Origin: Myxococcales bacterium
Lineage (GTDB): Bacteria > Myxococcota_A > Polyangia > Polyangiales > Polyangiaceae
DNA length: 64,000 nt
Assembly: GCA_025359105.1 (NCBI GenBank)
Contig: JANYHK010000060.1
Location: 122,156-186,155, forward strand
Direction of reading: 5' to 3'
The notes beneath the pieces were generated by a model, which had not been told where the DNA came from, ran no database searches, and worked only from the letters and a program-made list of their open reading frames with translations. Shown in pieces: positions 1 through 9,629 of this stretch (the stretch's first letter is position 1; every line of letters starts with the position of its first letter). The position numbers were made by a program, and so were the translations under genes.

Positions 1-6
1 GCCAGA

Positions 7-31
7 GCGCCAAGGAAACGAGCGTTGGCGC
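7..31 (-). terminator. weak candidate terminator hairpin
   Basis: Perfect 7-bp inverted repeat (GCGCCAA at 7-13, TTGGCGC at 25-31) lying 20 nt past the stop codon of the minus-strand LysM gene. No T-run follows on the minus strand, so intrinsic termination is uncertain. Confidence 0.3.
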
Positions 32-50
32 GTTGACGCCCGGTCGCTTC

Positions 51-1208
<1,158 letters not shown>

Positions 1209-1292
1209 GTCGCGGACCTCTTACCTCATCTCTCAACGGCTGTCCTCCATGACCCCGAGCTTGGCCAAACTTCTCCTATTTCACGCTCTTTT

Positions 1293-1322
1293 TTGACCGG
1301 CCAACGCCGGGGGTGCCACAAT
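1293..1322 (+). promoter_or_regulatory. Candidate sigma70-type promoter of the pil operon
   Basis: TTGACC (1293-1298), an 18-nt spacer and CACAAT (1317-1322) lie in the 161-bp gap between the divergent LysM gene and pilM, giving a leader of about 40 nt before the pilM ATG. The -35 matches 5 of 6; the -10 is weaker. Confidence 0.35.
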
Positions 1323-1369
1323 TTCCCCGCAGCCTCTCCCCCCCTTACCGCATCCGCACAGGAGTCTTC

Positions 1370-2428
1370 ATGGCAGACGGGAAAAACCTCGTCGGCGTCG
1401 ATATCGGAGCGAGCTCGATCAAGGTCGTTCAGCTCAAGGCGAGCCGGAAAAGCATTTCCGTCGTTCGCTACGGCTACGCGCCCCTTCCTCCGCAGACGAT
1501 CATCGACGGACACATCATGAGCTCCGGGGCGGTCACCGAGTCCCTCCTCAAGATCTTCACCGACAACAAGATCCAGACGCGGGACGTCGCCGTCGGCGTC
1601 TACGGGCAGTCGGTCATCGTGCGCAAGATCACGGTGCCGATGATGACGCCGGAGGAGCTCGAGGAGCAGATCAACTGGGAGGCGGAGCAGCACATCCCCT
1701 TCGACATCAAGGTCATGTCGATCGACTACGAGGTGCTCAGAAAGCGCCCCGAGGCCGGCCAGATGGATCTCTTGCTCGTCGCGGCGAAGAAGGACGAGAT
1801 CAACGACTACGCCGCCATTTTGCGCGAAGCGAAGCTGAAGCCGCTCATCGTCGACATCAACGCGTTCACCATCCAGAACATCTTCGAGCAGCAAATGGGG
1901 CTCCCGCAGGACGGGACCATCGCGCTCTTGAACGTAGGGGCGGCGGTGAGCTCGCTCAACATCGTGTCGCACGGCATCAGCGCGTTCACGCGCGAGATCA
2001 CCAACGCCGGCAACGCGATCACCGAAGAAATCCAGAAGCAGTGCAGCGTCCCGTACGAGCAGGCCGAGGCCTACAAGTGCGGCGGCGGCCCGACGCAGAT
2101 CGTGCCGCAAGAGGTCCACCAGATCATCACGAGCGCCTGCGACGGGCTCGCCGGCGAGATCCAGCGCTCGCTCGACTTTTACCTCGCCACCAGCGGCGAG
2201 AGCGAGATCAGCAAGATCTTCGTCTCCGGCGGCAGCGCGTACCTCGCGCCTTTGTGCAAGTCGATCGAGAAGCGCGCGCGCGTGCCGGTGATGATGTTCG
2301 ACCCGATGGCGAACCTGACCGTCGACACGAAGTTCGTGAACGAGCCCGAAATGCGGAGCCGAGCCGCGCAGCTCGTCGTCGCCCTCGGCCTGAGTCTGAG
2401 GACGGACAAGGAGCGCCGGTCGTCATGA
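1370..2428 (+). CDS. pilM: PilM, type IV pilus assembly ATPase-fold protein
   Basis: 352 aa, the normal PilM length. PilM is a cytoplasmic actin/FtsA-like protein that docks onto the N-terminal tail of PilN and links the inner-membrane alignment complex to the pilus motor. The N-terminal phosphate-loop strand NLVGVDIGASSIKVV is diagnostic, and a GGSAYL phosphate-2-type segment lies near the C-terminus. The ATG at 1370 is chosen because AGGAG sits 5 nt upstream at 1360-1364. An in-frame start at 1313 would add residues unlike the family. First gene of pilMNOP; its TGA overlaps the pilN ATG (ATGA). Confidence 0.97.
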   Translation: MADGKNLVGVDIGASSIKVVQLKASRKSISVVRYGYAPLPPQTIIDGHIMSSGAVTESLLKIFTDNKIQTRDVAVGVYGQSVIVRKITVPMMTPEELEEQINWEAEQHIPFDIKVMSIDYEVLRKRPEAGQMDLLLVAAKKDEINDYAAILREAKLKPLIVDINAFTIQNIFEQQMGLPQDGTIALLNVGAAVSSLNIVSHGISAFTREITNAGNAITEEIQKQCSVPYEQAEAYKCGGGPTQIVPQEVHQIITSACDGLAGEIQRSLDFYLATSGESEISKIFVSGGSAYLAPLCKSIEKRARVPVMMFDPMANLTVDTKFVNEPEMRSRAAQLVVALGLSLRTDKERRSS

Positions 2429-3090
2429 TCCGCATCAACCTACTCCCGCAGAAGAAGGAAGCGCGTCGCGGCCGCGGTGGCGGCGGCGGCGAGGTCACCG
2501 AAGGGAGCAATCTTTGGCTTGCGGTGGTGGGCGGGCTGGTCCTGCTCGAAGCCGTCGGCCTGCTTTTTTGGTACAAATCGAAGCAGAACGTCCTGGCCGA
2601 CGCCATGAAGGCGAACCAGGAGGTCGAGGCGAACATCGGGAGCATCAAGGCCCAGATCGCCAATCACGAGGAGATCAAGGCGCAGCTCAAGGACCTCCGC
2701 GATCGCGAGCAGGCGATCCAGAAGCTCCAGGCGGCGCGCACCGGCCCGACGTCGACGCTCCTCGAGCTGTCGCACGTGCTCACGCCGGGGCGTGGGCCGA
2801 CGGTGGATCGCGACAAGCTCGAGCAGCTGAAGCGCGACAACCCCGGCGCGGTGCCGAACCCGAACTGGGATCCGCGTCGCCTCTGGCTGACCGGCTACAA
2901 CGAAGCCGATCGCACCGTGAAGCTCCAGGGCCTCGCGCGCGACGGCGAGGACGTCAGCGAGTTTCTCCGCCGGCTGTCCCTGAGCGACTACTTTTACGAG
3001 CTCAAGCTCCTGCCTGCGTCGAAGACCATCGACGGGATAACCCATCTGGAGCTCGTAAGGTTCGAGCTCAGCGCAAAGGCGAGGTACTGA
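2425..3090 (+). CDS. pilN: PilN, type IV pilus inner-membrane alignment protein
   Basis: 221 aa. Begins with the conserved PilM-binding motif MIRINLLPQ, followed by a Gly/Arg-rich linker, a single transmembrane helix (about residues 32-54) and a periplasmic coiled coil leading into a ferredoxin-like fold. PilN pairs with PilO and couples cytoplasmic PilM to periplasmic PilP. Start codon overlaps the pilM stop. The RGRGGGGG insert between the PilM-binding tail and the membrane helix is longer than usual and may act as a flexible tether. Confidence 0.95.
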   Translation: MIRINLLPQKKEARRGRGGGGGEVTEGSNLWLAVVGGLVLLEAVGLLFWYKSKQNVLADAMKANQEVEANIGSIKAQIANHEEIKAQLKDLRDREQAIQKLQAARTGPTSTLLELSHVLTPGRGPTVDRDKLEQLKRDNPGAVPNPNWDPRRLWLTGYNEADRTVKLQGLARDGEDVSEFLRRLSLSDYFYELKLLPASKTIDGITHLELVRFELSAKARY

Positions 3091-3093
3091 GCC

Positions 3094-3702
3094 ATGGCAT
3101 CCGCCACCCAAGCCCTGTCGCTCGCGCGCGCGACGATGCCGGTCAAGATCGGTTTCGGCATCATGGCCGTCATCCTCGTCGGCCTCGTCTACTACGTCTT
3201 CCTGCACACCGAGGTCGGCTCCAAAATAGACCAGGCCAAGCGCCGCAAGGGAGAGCTCGAGAGCGCGCTCGCCACCTCGCGCCAGTCGCAGGCCGGGTAT
3301 TTCCAAGACCGTGACGAGCTCGTCATGCGCCAGCAGCGGCAGCGCGAGCTGAACAAGGTGCTGCCGGCCGAGACCGAGGCGGCGGCGTTCCTCTCGAGCC
3401 TGCAGCAGGTGTCGAACGTCTCCGGCATCGATCTGAAGGCCTGGCAGCCGCAGGAGGAGCAGACGCAGGCGTTCTTCGCCAAGGTGCCGATGCGCCTCGA
3501 GGTGGGCGGTCGCTTTCACCAGCTCGCGAAGTTCGTCTACGAGGTCGGCAAGCTGGACCGCATCATCAACATGGAAAACATCGAGCTGTACGACGCCAGG
3601 CTCGTCGGCAACGACGTCGAGATCAAGGCGCGGTGTCTCGCGACGACGTTCCACACCATCAAGCCCAAGACGCCGCCGCCGCCGCCGGGGGGACCGAAAT
3701 GA
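3094..3702 (+). CDS. pilO: PilO, type IV pilus inner-membrane alignment protein
   Basis: 202 aa, typical for PilO. One transmembrane helix (about residues 18-40, IGFGIMAVILVGLVYYVFL), a coiled coil (about 45-90), then a PilO ferredoxin-like domain. Forms a heterodimer with PilN and contacts PilP. Lies 3 nt after pilN, with its TGA overlapping the pilP ATG. Ends in a Pro-rich tail (KTPPPPPGGPK). Confidence 0.95.
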   Translation: MASATQALSLARATMPVKIGFGIMAVILVGLVYYVFLHTEVGSKIDQAKRRKGELESALATSRQSQAGYFQDRDELVMRQQRQRELNKVLPAETEAAAFLSSLQQVSNVSGIDLKAWQPQEEQTQAFFAKVPMRLEVGGRFHQLAKFVYEVGKLDRIINMENIELYDARLVGNDVEIKARCLATTFHTIKPKTPPPPPGGPK

Positions 3703-4292
3703 AGACCATCCTCTCTACGTGCACCGTCCTCGTGATGACGGCGGGCCTCCTCGTCGGCTGCGGGGACAAGGTCCTGAGCAGCACGCCCCCGCCGCCGGCC
3801 GCGCGCGCCGCGGGCGCCCTGGGCGACGCGGGGCTTCCGCCCGCGGCCAAGGGCGTCGAGTACACGGAGAACGACTTCGTCGAGAACGATCACAACCGCG
3901 ATCCGTTCCGCTCGTACGTGACGCTCTTCGTCGAGAAGAACACCGCGCCGCAGAAGATCCAGCGGTTCGTGGTGCTCGAGCAATACTCGCTCGACGAGCT
4001 CAAGCTCGTCGCGATCGTCACCGGCGGCGAGTACCCGCGCGCGATGCTCGTCGACCCGACGAGCAAGGGCTGGGTCGTCAAGCGTGGCGACTTCCTCGGG
4101 CGGCCCGACGTCGTGCACACCGGCGGCACGAACGGCACCGACTACCCGCTGCACTGGCGTGTCGATCGCGTGCGCGACGGCGACCTGGTGCTCATTCGCG
4201 AAGACCCGGCGCAGCCGGGCATCGCCCCGGCGACTCGCGTGATTCCGCTCCATCCAGAGGGCGCCGGCAAGGACAAGGAAGCGCAGTTGTAG
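3699..4292 (+). CDS. pilP: PilP, type IV pilus lipoprotein
   Basis: 197 aa. Signal peptide with lipobox LLVGC (lipid-modified Cys about residue 20), a Pro/Ala-rich tether, then the HQ-type beta domain with the usual DPFR and LEQYSLDELKLVAIV signatures. PilP bridges PilN/PilO to the secretin PilQ. ATG at 3699 overlaps the pilO stop and puts the lipobox at the right distance. Last of four tightly coupled genes; pilQ follows only after a 197-nt gap. Confidence 0.95.
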   Translation: MKTILSTCTVLVMTAGLLVGCGDKVLSSTPPPPAARAAGALGDAGLPPAAKGVEYTENDFVENDHNRDPFRSYVTLFVEKNTAPQKIQRFVVLEQYSLDELKLVAIVTGGEYPRAMLVDPTSKGWVVKRGDFLGRPDVVHTGGTNGTDYPLHWRVDRVRDGDLVLIREDPAQPGIAPATRVIPLHPEGAGKDKEAQL

Positions 4293-4336
4293 GGGGGAGC
4301 GCGCGCCGGCAGCTGCGTGCGCGTGTCGGGAACGGG

Positions 4337-4376
4337 GCGGGGCTTGGCCGGTCGGGTCGGGCCCCGCTTTCGTTTT
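4337..4376 (+). terminator. Hairpin plus T-rich tract between pilP and pilQ
   Basis: Perfect 7-bp stem GCGGGGC (4337-4343) / GCCCCGC (4361-4367) with a 17-nt loop, followed by TTTCGTTTT. It resembles an intrinsic terminator or attenuator, so pilQ may be transcribed partly from its own promoter. Confidence 0.45.
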
Positions 4377-4489
4377 GTCTGCGTGCGCCCCGGCGAAATG
4401 CGAGCCGGAAATTGGTCCCTTCGAGATCACACGGTCTAGCGTTGCCACTGCGAGCCCATTTCATGGGAGCTCGCTCCAGGAGCCACGGC

Positions 4490-6853
4490 ATGTTCAGGGC
4501 AAAAACGCGCCATACTGCCTCGCGACGCCAGAAGGTGATCGCCGCGCTGCTCAGCGCCAACGTCGTCGTGCTTACGACGTCCCTCGGGTGGGCGGACGCG
4601 ACCGTCAACCACGTGAAGAGCGTCGCGGTCCACGCGGCGGACGGTGTAGCAGGCGGCGCCGAGATCGAGGTCGTCGCCACCGCGGCGCCGACGTTCAACG
4701 CTCGCGTCGCCGAAGGAGGTAAGCGCCTCATCGTCGACATCGTGGGCGCTGACGTCACCGGCGCTCCGGAGGCGATCACGAACGGCACGGGCGTCGTGGG
4801 CGGAGTGCTGACGCAGAGCTTCAAGACCGACGCGGGGACGCTGACGCGCGTGTCCATCTCGCTCGCGAAGAACGCCAGCTACCGTGTGCGCGCGGACGGC
4901 AACGTGCTCCGCATCTCGCTCGCGCCGGCCGACAAGACCGGCCCGACCGACGGCCCGCCCAAGGCGCCGGAGCCCGTGAAGGACGAGCCGAAGGTCGAGG
5001 TCGTCCTGAGCGAGATCAGCGACGTGAAATTCGAGCGCCGCCCCGCGACGCCGACCACGCTGGCCAAGGATCGCCTCGTCGTCGCGCTGACGGCCATCCC
5101 GTCCTACGCGCTCAGCACGACGTCGTCGGGGCGCCTGCGCCTCGAGTTGAAGGCGTGCAAGCTGCCCGAGAACCTCGGTCGCACCCTCGACGTCAGCGCC
5201 TACAAGGGCTTCCTCAAGAACGTCGGCACGTTCTTCGACGGAACGACGGGCGTGACCGTCATCGAGCTCGAGCGCACGAGCGACGCCGCGCAGGGCGTGG
5301 TTCAAGTCGACGGCAAGAGCCTGGTGTGGACGTTCGACGTGCCGAAGGGCACCCAGGTGACTGCGCCGATCGCCAAGTCGACGCGCAAGACCGTCACGGT
5401 CGCGCGCGAGACGGTGGCCGACGGCGGCCCGAAGATCGAGACCTCGATCCACGGCGGCGAGCAGCCCGAGCCCAAGATCGAGACGACGACGGCGGGCGGT
5501 GAGGCCGGCTTCGCGGCGACGATCAACGCACAGCAGGGCGGCCCCGGACGCTACACGGGCCGTCGCATCGACCTCGACCTCAAAGACGCCGACATCCACA
5601 ACATCCTGCGTCTCCTCGCGGACGTCGGGCGCGTGAACATCGTCACCGCCGACGACGTCGCCGGCAACATCACCATCCGCATGCGCAACGTCCCGTGGGA
5701 CCAGGCGCTCGACGTCGTGCTCCAGGCCAAGGGCCTCGGCATGGTCCGCTCGGGCAACCTGATCCGCGTGGCGCCGCTCTCGCAGCTCCAGAAGGAGCGC
5801 GAATTGCGGCTCGCCGCGGCCAAGCAGGAGTACGAGCTCACGCCGCTCGAGACCCGCCTCATCCCCGTCAGCTACGCGCAGGCCGAAGAGCTCCAGGCGC
5901 GCGCCAAGGATCTCCTCTCGCCGCGCGGCTCGCTCGCCGTCGACGACCGCACCAACACGATGATCGTCCGGGACATCACCGGCAACATCAACTACATCGA
6001 GGAGCTCGTCCGGACCCTCGACACGCAGACGCCCCAGGTGCTCGTCGAGGCGCGAATCGTCGAGGCCACGAGCCGCTACCTCCGCGACGTCGGCATCCAG
6101 TGGGGTGGCGACGCGACCTTCAGCGAGGCCACCGGCAACCCGACCGGCGTGGCGTTCCCGTCGCGCGCCACCGTGGCCGGCGGTAACTACGACAACAACA
6201 CCCCGACCGCCGGCGTCTCGCCTTTCCAGCGCCAGGTGCAGACACCGAACTTCGCCGTCAACCTCCCGGCTGCCGTGGGTACCGGGCAAGGCGGCGCGCT
6301 CGGCTTCTCCTTCGGGTCGATCGACAACAACCTGAACCTCGGCCTGCGCCTCTCGGCGGCGGAGACGAGCGGCCTCGTGCGCATCGTGTCCTCCCCGCGC
6401 ATCCTGACCCTCGACAACCGCGAAGCCCGCATCAACCAGGGCACGCTCATCCCGTTCTCGCAAGTCAGCGCCCAGGGTGTTCAGACGACCTTCCAGGAAG
6501 CCAAGCTGCAGCTCCTCGTGCGCCCGCACGTGACGGCTGACGGCAGCGTCTCGATGCACGTGAAGATCAACCGCGACGAGCCCGACTTCAACCAGACCTC
6601 GGCCCGCGGCGATCCGACCATCCTGAAGCGCGAGGCGGAGACCGACCTCCTCGTCATGGACGGCCACACGGCGGTCATCGGCGGCATCTTCACCCGCAAC
6701 ACCGGACGCAACCTCGACCAGGTGCCCTTCTTCGGTGACATCCCGATCCTCGGCATCCTCTTCCAGCGTCGCCGCGCGAATGACACCCGCAACGAGCTCG
6801 TCATCTTCCTCACGCCCCGCATCGTGAACCGCGCTGAGGCAATCGGACGCTGA
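4490..6853 (+). CDS. pilQ: PilQ, type IV pilus outer-membrane secretin
   Basis: 787 aa. Signal peptide, then two AMIN-type domains (about residues 40-150 and 180-280) that bind peptidoglycan. These are followed by an STN/secretin-N0 domain beginning RRIDLDLKDADIHNILRLLA, an N1 domain, and the C-terminal secretin pore with RNELVIFLTPRIV at the end. Forms the outer-membrane gate through which the pilus passes. The ATG at 4490 has AGGAG 7 nt upstream (4478-4482) and starts a normal signal sequence; an in-frame ATG at 4463 lacks this. Separated from pilP by a hairpin. Confidence 0.96.
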   Translation: MFRAKTRHTASRRQKVIAALLSANVVVLTTSLGWADATVNHVKSVAVHAADGVAGGAEIEVVATAAPTFNARVAEGGKRLIVDIVGADVTGAPEAITNGTGVVGGVLTQSFKTDAGTLTRVSISLAKNASYRVRADGNVLRISLAPADKTGPTDGPPKAPEPVKDEPKVEVVLSEISDVKFERRPATPTTLAKDRLVVALTAIPSYALSTTSSGRLRLELKACKLPENLGRTLDVSAYKGFLKNVGTFFDGTTGVTVIELERTSDAAQGVVQVDGKSLVWTFDVPKGTQVTAPIAKSTRKTVTVARETVADGGPKIETSIHGGEQPEPKIETTTAGGEAGFAATINAQQGGPGRYTGRRIDLDLKDADIHNILRLLADVGRVNIVTADDVAGNITIRMRNVPWDQALDVVLQAKGLGMVRSGNLIRVAPLSQLQKERELRLAAAKQEYELTPLETRLIPVSYAQAEELQARAKDLLSPRGSLAVDDRTNTMIVRDITGNINYIEELVRTLDTQTPQVLVEARIVEATSRYLRDVGIQWGGDATFSEATGNPTGVAFPSRATVAGGNYDNNTPTAGVSPFQRQVQTPNFAVNLPAAVGTGQGGALGFSFGSIDNNLNLGLRLSAAETSGLVRIVSSPRILTLDNREARINQGTLIPFSQVSAQGVQTTFQEAKLQLLVRPHVTADGSVSMHVKINRDEPDFNQTSARGDPTILKREAETDLLVMDGHTAVIGGIFTRNTGRNLDQVPFFGDIPILGILFQRRRANDTRNELVIFLTPRIVNRAEAIGR

Positions 6854-6890
6854 TCCGCGGTCGTATGGGACAAATTGCGCCAATCATGAA

Positions 6891-6920
6891 TTGACGTGGG
6901 GCAAAGTGGCCCGATAGCTT
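6891..6920 (+). promoter_or_regulatory. Candidate promoter, near-leaderless
   Basis: TTGACG (6891-6896), an 18-nt spacer and TAGCTT (6915-6920). The start codon of the next gene is at 6927, so transcription would begin at or within a few nt of the ATG. Confidence 0.35.
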
Positions 6921-6926
6921 GAGGGG

Positions 6927-7694
6927 ATGCCGAACCTGCATCCCCTCGCTGTTTTTGTCCTGACGGGCGTCTCCGTCCTCGCATGCGGAGGAGCTCCGAA
7001 AGCGGAGCCAGCCTCCACCCTGGCCCCGACCCCCGCCTCGACCTCGACCGCGACCTCGACCTCGCCGACGACCTCGACCTCGCCGACGACCTCGACCGCG
7101 ACGCCGACCTCGACCCCGACGGCGACCTCGACCGCGACCGCGACGCCGACCGCGACGCCGACGGCAGCGAAGGGCTACGACGATCCCATCGAGATCGAGC
7201 ATGGCGGCACGATCACCATGGCGCCGCTCGTGCAGAAGAACACGCCGAAGTCCTCGTTTCCCAAGCGCACCGTCGGCGACAAGGAGTGCTGGCAGGGCAC
7301 GTCGCTCGAGGGCGACGCGAAGAAGGACTTCGACCTCCTCATCAAGAAGTGCGGCGCACCGACGGGTCTCCTGGAGTACGCGCGCCCGGTGCGCGGCAAG
7401 CTTCACCACGAGCACGACAAGCGCGACACCTACAAGATCAAGCTCTCCGGCGGCATGTGCTACCGCTACTTCGCGGTCGCCGACGCGGGCGTGAAGGATC
7501 TCGACATCCTCGTGACCAAGCCCAACGGCGCCCTGATCGCCGACGACAAGACCACGCACCCGGTCGCCATCATCGAGTTCGACAAGAGCTGGTGCATGGA
7601 CGACGACGCCGAATACGACTTTCACATCGAGGTCGATGGCGTCGGCACCGGCCACTACATGTTCGGCGTCTGGGTGAAACCCAAGGGGGCCTGA
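6927..7694 (+). CDS. Lipoprotein with Thr/Pro/Ser repeat stalk and PPC-like domain
   Basis: 255 aa. Lipoprotein signal peptide with lipobox VLAC (Cys about residue 20). A low-complexity Thr/Ser/Pro/Ala stalk (about 28-75) is encoded by GACCTC/GACCCC-type repeats. The folded C-terminal domain (about 80-255) has two Cys pairs and the strand pattern VKDLDILVTKPNG, which resembles bacterial pre-peptidase C-terminal (PPC) beta-sandwiches; that match is by eye only. Probably surface-anchored. GAGGGG touches the ATG directly, too close for a normal ribosome site. Function not recognised. Confidence 0.7.
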   Translation: MPNLHPLAVFVLTGVSVLACGGAPKAEPASTLAPTPASTSTATSTSPTTSTSPTTSTATPTSTPTATSTATATPTATPTAAKGYDDPIEIEHGGTITMAPLVQKNTPKSSFPKRTVGDKECWQGTSLEGDAKKDFDLLIKKCGAPTGLLEYARPVRGKLHHEHDKRDTYKIKLSGGMCYRYFAVADAGVKDLDILVTKPNGALIADDKTTHPVAIIEFDKSWCMDDDAEYDFHIEVDGVGTGHYMFGVWVKPKGA

Positions 7695-7710
7695 TCGGCC
7701 GCGTGGGCGG

Positions 7711-7736
7711 GGCAACGTTTGACGCCCTGCACCGTT
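7711..7736 (+). promoter_or_regulatory. Candidate ECF-type promoter
   Basis: GGCAAC (7711-7716), 17 nt, then GTT (7734-7736), about 25 nt before the start of the outer-membrane-protein gene. ECF sigma factors commonly read a GGAAC-type -35 and a short GTC/CGT -10. A similar GGAAAC-N17-GTC precedes the paralogous module at 46920. Confidence 0.3.
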
Positions 7737-7761
7737 TCACGGTACGCGCGGAGGCCGACCC

Positions 7762-8922
7762 ATGCGAAGGGCAAGGCTCGCCGGCATCGTCTCGCTCGCG
7801 CTCGTCGCCGCATCGGTCCCCGCGGTGTCGTTCGGCCAGGCCGCGCGCGCCGTCTCGCTCGAGTGGAAGGCCCCGCCGGATTGCCCCGATTCGGCGTACG
7901 TGGTGGGGGAAATCGCCCGTCAGCTCTCGGGCTCGACGGCCGATCCCCAGCGCAAGGTGAAGGCGCGCGCGGAGGTGAAGCGCGAAGGGGCGAAGTACAG
8001 GCTGTCGCTCGGGGTCGAGACGGGGGACAAGCACGGGGAGCGGACCCTCCTCGCGGAGACCTGCCGGGCCGCGGCGGACGCCACCGCGCTGATCGTCGCG
8101 ATGGCGGTTGACCCCACCAAGGTCCTCGCCTCGGAGCCGGCGATCGTGCTGGTCCCAGGCATGAGCGGCGCGACCGCAACCCCGACCCCGACCGCGACCG
8201 CGACCGCGACCCCGACCCCGACCCCGACCGCGACCCCGACCCCGACCGCGACCGCGACCGCGACCCCGACCCCGACGCCGACCCCGACTCCGACCCCGAC
8301 CGCGACCGCGACCGCGACCGCGACCGCGACCGCGACCGCGACCGCGACCGCGACCGCGACCGCGACCGCGACCGCGACCGCGACCGCGACCCCGACCCCG
8401 ACCCCGACCCACGTCCTCGCCCTTGGCGCCTCCGGCCTCGGCGACATCGGGACGTTCGATCGGCCCAACTTCGGGGTCGCTGCCCACGTCGCCTGGACGC
8501 CGTCGGCGCTGAGGATCGAGCTCGCGGGGACGTACTGGTTGACGCAAAGGGTCACGCTCGCCGCGCCGCCGCCCAATCCGCCGCGGGGGGCGAAGCTGGA
8601 TCTCATGACGCTGGGACTCCTCGGCTGCTACGCCGTGGTCAAGAAGCCGTTCGAGCTGTCGCCGTGTGGCGGTACCGAGCTCGGTCCGTTCGCGGCGACA
8701 GCGTTCGGTGTGAGCGAAACCGGGAGCGGTTCTGCGCTTTTGACCTCGCTCCGCCTCGGGGGGCTATTCGCGGTTCCGCTCGGCCCGTTTGCGCTGAGGG
8801 CTACTCTCGAAGGGGTCGCGCCGCTGGCCCGTCCGTCCTTCCAGATCGGGTTTGTAGGACAGGTGCATAGACCCGCTCCCCTGACCGCACGCGCAGGATT
8901 CGGCGTCGAGCTGCGTTTTTGA
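7762..8922 (+). CDS. Exported outer-membrane-type protein with (TA/TP)n linker
   Basis: 386 aa. Signal peptide (about residues 1-26), then an N-terminal domain (about 30-135) with CPDSAYV and ATALIVAMAVDP. A pure Thr-Pro/Thr-Ala linker follows (about 136-216), and then a C-terminal domain (about 217-386) of alternating hydrophobic strands ending in ELRF, as expected for a small beta barrel. GGAGG lies 7 nt before the ATG. First gene of an outer-membrane protein / ECF sigma / membrane partner set; the protein at 46970 shares its architecture. Specific function unknown. Confidence 0.75.
   Translation: MRRARLAGIVSLALVAASVPAVSFGQAARAVSLEWKAPPDCPDSAYVVGEIARQLSGSTADPQRKVKARAEVKREGAKYRLSLGVETGDKHGERTLLAETCRAAADATALIVAMAVDPTKVLASEPAIVLVPGMSGATATPTPTATATATPTPTPTATPTPTATATATPTPTPTPTPTPTATATATATATATATATATATATATATATATPTPTPTHVLALGASGLGDIGTFDRPNFGVAAHVAWTPSALRIELAGTYWLTQRVTLAAPPPNPPRGAKLDLMTLGLLGCYAVVKKPFELSPCGGTELGPFAATAFGVSETGSGSALLTSLRLGGLFAVPLGPFALRATLEGVAPLARPSFQIGFVGQVHRPAPLTARAGFGVELRF
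8170..8412. repeat. Hexanucleotide array (ACCGCG/ACCCCG)n coding for (TA/TP)n
   Basis: About 40 six-base units. The central stretch, about 8300-8390, is uninterrupted ACCGCG. The array is in frame with the exported protein and likely varies in length between strains without breaking the gene. Confidence 0.9.
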
Positions 8923-8969
8923 GCACGGATCGGGCGCGCCCCGGCCAAAAACACGGTTGAATAGAGGTT

Positions 8970-9629
8970 GTGCCGGTGACCCCCGCTTCCGACACGCTTC
9001 TGGTCGCAGCGCCCGCGAGCTCCGTCGCGGGTGGCCCGGGCCTCGCCACGTCCCCGGACGGCCCGGTGTCGGGCGAGGTCAGGACGTACACGTTCGATCA
9101 GGTCTACGAGGAACACTTCTCTTTCGTCTGGCGCAACGTTCGAAGCCTCGGCGTCCCGCCGAGCTCGGTCGAGGACGTCGTGCAAGACGTCCTCGTGGTC
9201 GTGCACCGGCGCTTGCCCGAGTTCGACGGCGCGCGTGCGTCCATCCGGACCTGGCTCTTCGGGATCTTGAGGCGCACGGTGGCCGACCACCGGCGCACGA
9301 GGCGTCGCAAGCCGGCGCAGTTCGGTACGCAAGAAGGAGACGCGGAAGTGGAAACGCTCACGGACGGATCGAGGTTGAGCCCGCACGAGTCTGCGGCGCG
9401 CGCCGAGGCCGTGCGCGTGCTCTCCCAGCTCCTCGAATCGCTCGAGGACGAGAAGCGCGAGGTGTTCGTTCTCGCCGAGCTCGAGCAGATGAGCATCCCG
9501 GAGATCGCCGCGGCGATCGACCTAAACGTGAACACCGCCTACGCGCGCCTGCGGGCCGCGCGCAAAGACTTCGAGGAAGCCGTGCAGCGCTACCACGCAA
9601 AAGACGCCCACACCTGGAGGACCCGATGA
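8970..9629 (+). CDS. ECF-family RNA polymerase sigma factor
   Basis: 219 aa. Sigma region 2 (about residues 40-110: YEEHFSFVWRNVRSLG, then the VVQDVLVVVHRRL core-binding helix) and region 4 (about 155-210: MSIPEIAAAIDLNVNTAYARLRAAR, the -35-binding helix-turn-helix). GTG start; the first ~35 residues are Ala/Pro-rich and not part of the domain. Its stop overlaps the ATG of the membrane protein downstream, which is in the position where an anti-sigma factor is usually found. Paralogous to the sigma gene at 47935. Confidence 0.93.
   Translation: MPVTPASDTLLVAAPASSVAGGPGLATSPDGPVSGEVRTYTFDQVYEEHFSFVWRNVRSLGVPPSSVEDVVQDVLVVVHRRLPEFDGARASIRTWLFGILRRTVADHRRTRRRKPAQFGTQEGDAEVETLTDGSRLSPHESAARAEAVRVLSQLLESLEDEKREVFVLAELEQMSIPEIAAAIDLNVNTAYARLRAARKDFEEAVQRYHAKDAHTWRTR

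Noticed and set aside
4436..6883. 815-aa open frame antisense to pilQ
   Set aside because: Arg/Asp/Val-heavy low-information protein, no start signals; shadow frame of a high-GC gene with certain identity.
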